The notes beneath the pieces were generated by a model. It was given only the letters and a program-made list of their open reading frames with translations. It was not told where the DNA came from and did not search any database. From assembly GCA_041662605.1 (NCBI GenBank), contig JBAZSD010000016.1:1-64000 (forward strand): a stretch of DNA of 64,000 nt, in the 5' to 3' direction. Of the stretch, positions 62,486-64,000 are shown in pieces. The stretch's first letter is position 1; the number at the start of each line of letters is the position of its first letter. The stretch comes from Desulfomonilaceae bacterium. Its GTDB lineage: Bacteria > Desulfobacterota > Desulfomonilia > Desulfomonilales > Desulfomonilaceae. Position numbers and translations under genes: made by a program.

Positions 62486-64000
62486 TTAAAATTCGACCAC
62501 AAACTTGGCTTTAAACCCTAGGACAGGGTCAATCATTCTATCGGGGTTAACTCCGAACGGATAGGTAGTTTCTGTGTTCCAATTTTGAACCGTCTTGTCT
62601 ACACAGGCGTAATTGAACCATCGCCCAGGCTGCCAGTATCCTGCAAGAACTCTGACCGTCCAATGCTCCAGCAATTTCCAGTCCACACCGGCGTTGATTT
62701 CCCAACCCAGGTTGTTGTCAGGGATTGATGGAGCGTTAACCGTGTAGGCATTTAACGTACTGAGATTGCTGAACTCGACAGCGCTGCCTGTACTGGCAGG
62801 ACGCATAAATCCCCATCCATAGCCGTTAGCAGAAGCCCTGTCAGCCCAAAAGAAGGTGGTAAATATGTTCAGGTTGGAGGCCACGGCGTAGTCGAATCTC
62901 GCTGCGAGGATCGATGCGTCATTCATGTAACCGTCTGTATTGAGGTTGAACAAATCCAGCCCCGCCCCATAATAAAAGCTCATGAGCAGACTATACGGAC
63001 CGAATAATCCAAAATTTCCAAAGCCGTAAAGGTATGGCTGTCTATCAATCAGGATTCCGTTTCTTCTATCGGGACCCGGCAACCACGCGTAGATGAAGGT
63101 AGCTTTCGCAGGTCCAACGATAGCCCCGGTTTCTACCATCCATCTGTAAGCCTCAGTGTAGTGAGGCGCAAATCGGCTTCCTCTACCGTCAGTTCGGTCA
63201 GGCGCCCCGAAAAAGGTTCCATTCTGTGATCTGTGGAAATTGGTAGTCTTGTTCACCCAATCCAGTTCCGCGTTGAGAAAGAAGAGACCGTTATTGTACT
63301 TCAAAAATACTCCACCGTCGGTACTCACGATATCGCTTGCAGGAAAACCTTCTCTATCAGCCTGCAGACGTTGTGATTCCGGTCCCCTATGGTAGCTAAA
63401 ATATTCGGCAAGAATACCAATAGACAAGGGGCCCGAGTCGTAGGTGAGGTATGCCGTGGGGGAAACGGCAAGCGCTGCGCTCATGTCACCTGCGTTAAAA
63501 TAAGGATTGCCGGGCGGATTTGCATTATAGGGATCATTGGTCGGATCTGCGATAGCGTTATTAGGACGATCCTGTCTGAACGGATTATCCGGCTGACGCC
63601 GAAAAGGATAAAAACCCAGCCCGATTCTAAAAGGGCCGTATTGGGAGACCAGAAGCAGCGATTCTGATGTATAGTCCTCGGCCCCGTTGTACTGGAGACC
63701 ACATCCGAAAGTGAAAGGTCTCTTCCCAAAAACAACTATCCCCCACGGAGTCTGAGCGCTTAGCCACCACATGGTCCATTGCCCTTCTGAGATAGCGACC
63801 TGCACGCCCGGACCTGTGGAATTTACATACGCCGATGCTATGGGATCCAGCCAGGAGCCAATTCTGTACTCGCCTCTCAACCTGACCGCCCCATTCAGTC
63901 TCAGTTCCGTAACAATATTGGTCTCCATCCGCTGCTCACCGGCGCCACTAGATGATGACATCCCTTCGAGCTTCCCTCCGGCCCAGCCATTCATGGAAGC
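62486..64000 (-). CDS. porin-like outer-membrane beta-barrel protein (paralogue B), 5' end cut by window edge
   Basis: At least 502 residues are visible; the frame is open to the right edge and the signal peptide is missing. It is homologous along its length to the protein at 4433-6112. Shared blocks include PGPDRRNGILIDRQP, FDYAVASNLNIF, NLGWEINAGVDWKLL and YWQPGRWFNYACVDK. The chain ends in phenylalanine (KAKFVVEF), a BAM-type barrel signal, which supports an outer-membrane location for both. Neither belongs to a family I recognise. The M at 63994 is internal by alignment to the paralogue. Confidence 0.78.
   Translation of the reverse strand, partial: ASMNGWAGGKLEGMSSSSGAGEQRMETNIVTELRLNGAVRLRGEYRIGSWLDPIASAYVNSTGPGVQVAISEGQWTMWWLSAQTPWGIVVFGKRPFTFGCGLQYNGAEDYTSESLLLVSQYGPFRIGLGFYPFRRQPDNPFRQDRPNNAIADPTNDPYNANPPGNPYFNAGDMSAALAVSPTAYLTYDSGPLSIGILAEYFSYHRGPESQRLQADREGFPASDIVSTDGGVFLKYNNGLFFLNAELDWVNKTTNFHRSQNGTFFGAPDRTDGRGSRFAPHYTEAYRWMVETGAIVGPAKATFIYAWLPGPDRRNGILIDRQPYLYGFGNFGLFGPYSLLMSFYYGAGLDLFNLNTDGYMNDASILAARFDYAVASNLNIFTTFFWADRASANGYGWGFMRPASTGSAVEFSNLSTLNAYTVNAPSIPDNNLGWEINAGVDWKLLEHWTVRVLAGYWQPGRWFNYACVDKTVQNWNTETTYPFGVNPDRMIDPVLGFKAKFVVEF

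Noticed and set aside
1..64000. CRISPR arrays, tRNA, rRNA, transposases, integrases
   Set aside because: None could be seen on reading the intergenic regions and the protein list; absence is by eye only, since no search tool was run.

Overview
The window reads as a chromosomal segment of a Gram-negative, anaerobic, sulfate-reducing deltaproteobacterium (Desulfobacterota), perhaps near Desulfomonile or the Syntrophobacterales. The grounds are a stand-alone dissimilatory-type ATP sulfurylase, a complete Kdo/LPS-export block next to rpoN, a TRAP dicarboxylate-type transporter beside a CoA ligase, RtcB with archease, a DUF3786 protein and an SYLF lipid-binding protein. The genus is inference only. 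I see no tRNA, rRNA, IS element, phage gene or CRISPR array. Coding density is high on both strands and the content is mostly core and envelope genes.

Layout. 1-9.6 kb: the C-terminal bulk of a PAS histidine kinase (cut by the left edge), a YgjP-type zinc protein, two exported proteins (Gly/His-rich; a hydratase-like protein with a signal peptide), a porin-like outer-membrane protein, a CBS-ACT protein, a macrodomain protein, a LysE exporter and an exported NAGPA-like protein. 10-15 kb: a MurF-Alr fusion, a glycosyltransferase and a radical SAM protein. 15-18.5 kb: leftward tldD-ftsY-yjbQ-rnhA. 18.6-22.4 kb: amidase-archease-rtcB. 22.5-30.7 kb: MFS permease, a small outer-membrane barrel, DUF3786, a TPR protein, a stand-alone AICAR transformylase domain, SYLF protein, a coiled-coil membrane protein and an alpha-oxoamine synthase. 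30.9-37.3 kb: sat with a clear promoter and terminator, an M23/LysM lipoprotein, a coiled-coil periplasmic protein, a membrane protein with carboxypeptidase-regulatory-like repeats, yqeC, a broken glycerate-kinase start and a cysteine-rich miniprotein. 37.3-46.3 kb: purC, pyrG, a kdsA-kdsC fusion, lptC-lptA-lptB, rpoN, hpf, ptsN. 46.3-56.4 kb (mostly leftward): ThiC/BzaF-like protein, an OFA-type MFS permease (rightward), a methyltransferase, pbpC, a 60-residue unknown, a PaaK-like ligase and dctMQP. 56.7-64 kb: ferredoxin-nitroreductase, aminotransferase, MBL hydrolase, peroxiredoxin, obgE-proB, and a second porin-like protein homologous to the one at 4.4-6.1 kb, cut by the right edge.

How the parts fit. 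The 40-46 kb block makes Kdo and exports LPS (KdsA/KdsC, LptC, LptA, LptB) and carries the usual rpoN-hpf-ptsN regulatory tail. Wall enzymes are scattered: MurF-Alr, an amidase, PBP1C and an M23/LysM protein. The dctPQM-paaK set looks like uptake of an organic acid followed by its activation to a CoA thioester. Nothing here is an obvious new defence or mobile system. The observations most worth following are small or unusual genes: the cysteine-rich miniprotein, the 60-residue protein coupled to pbpC, the truncated glycerate-kinase start, the two enzyme fusions, the ThiC-like protein with a C-x2-C-x3-C cluster motif, the apparent non-canonical start of lptB, and the porin-like paralogues at both ends.
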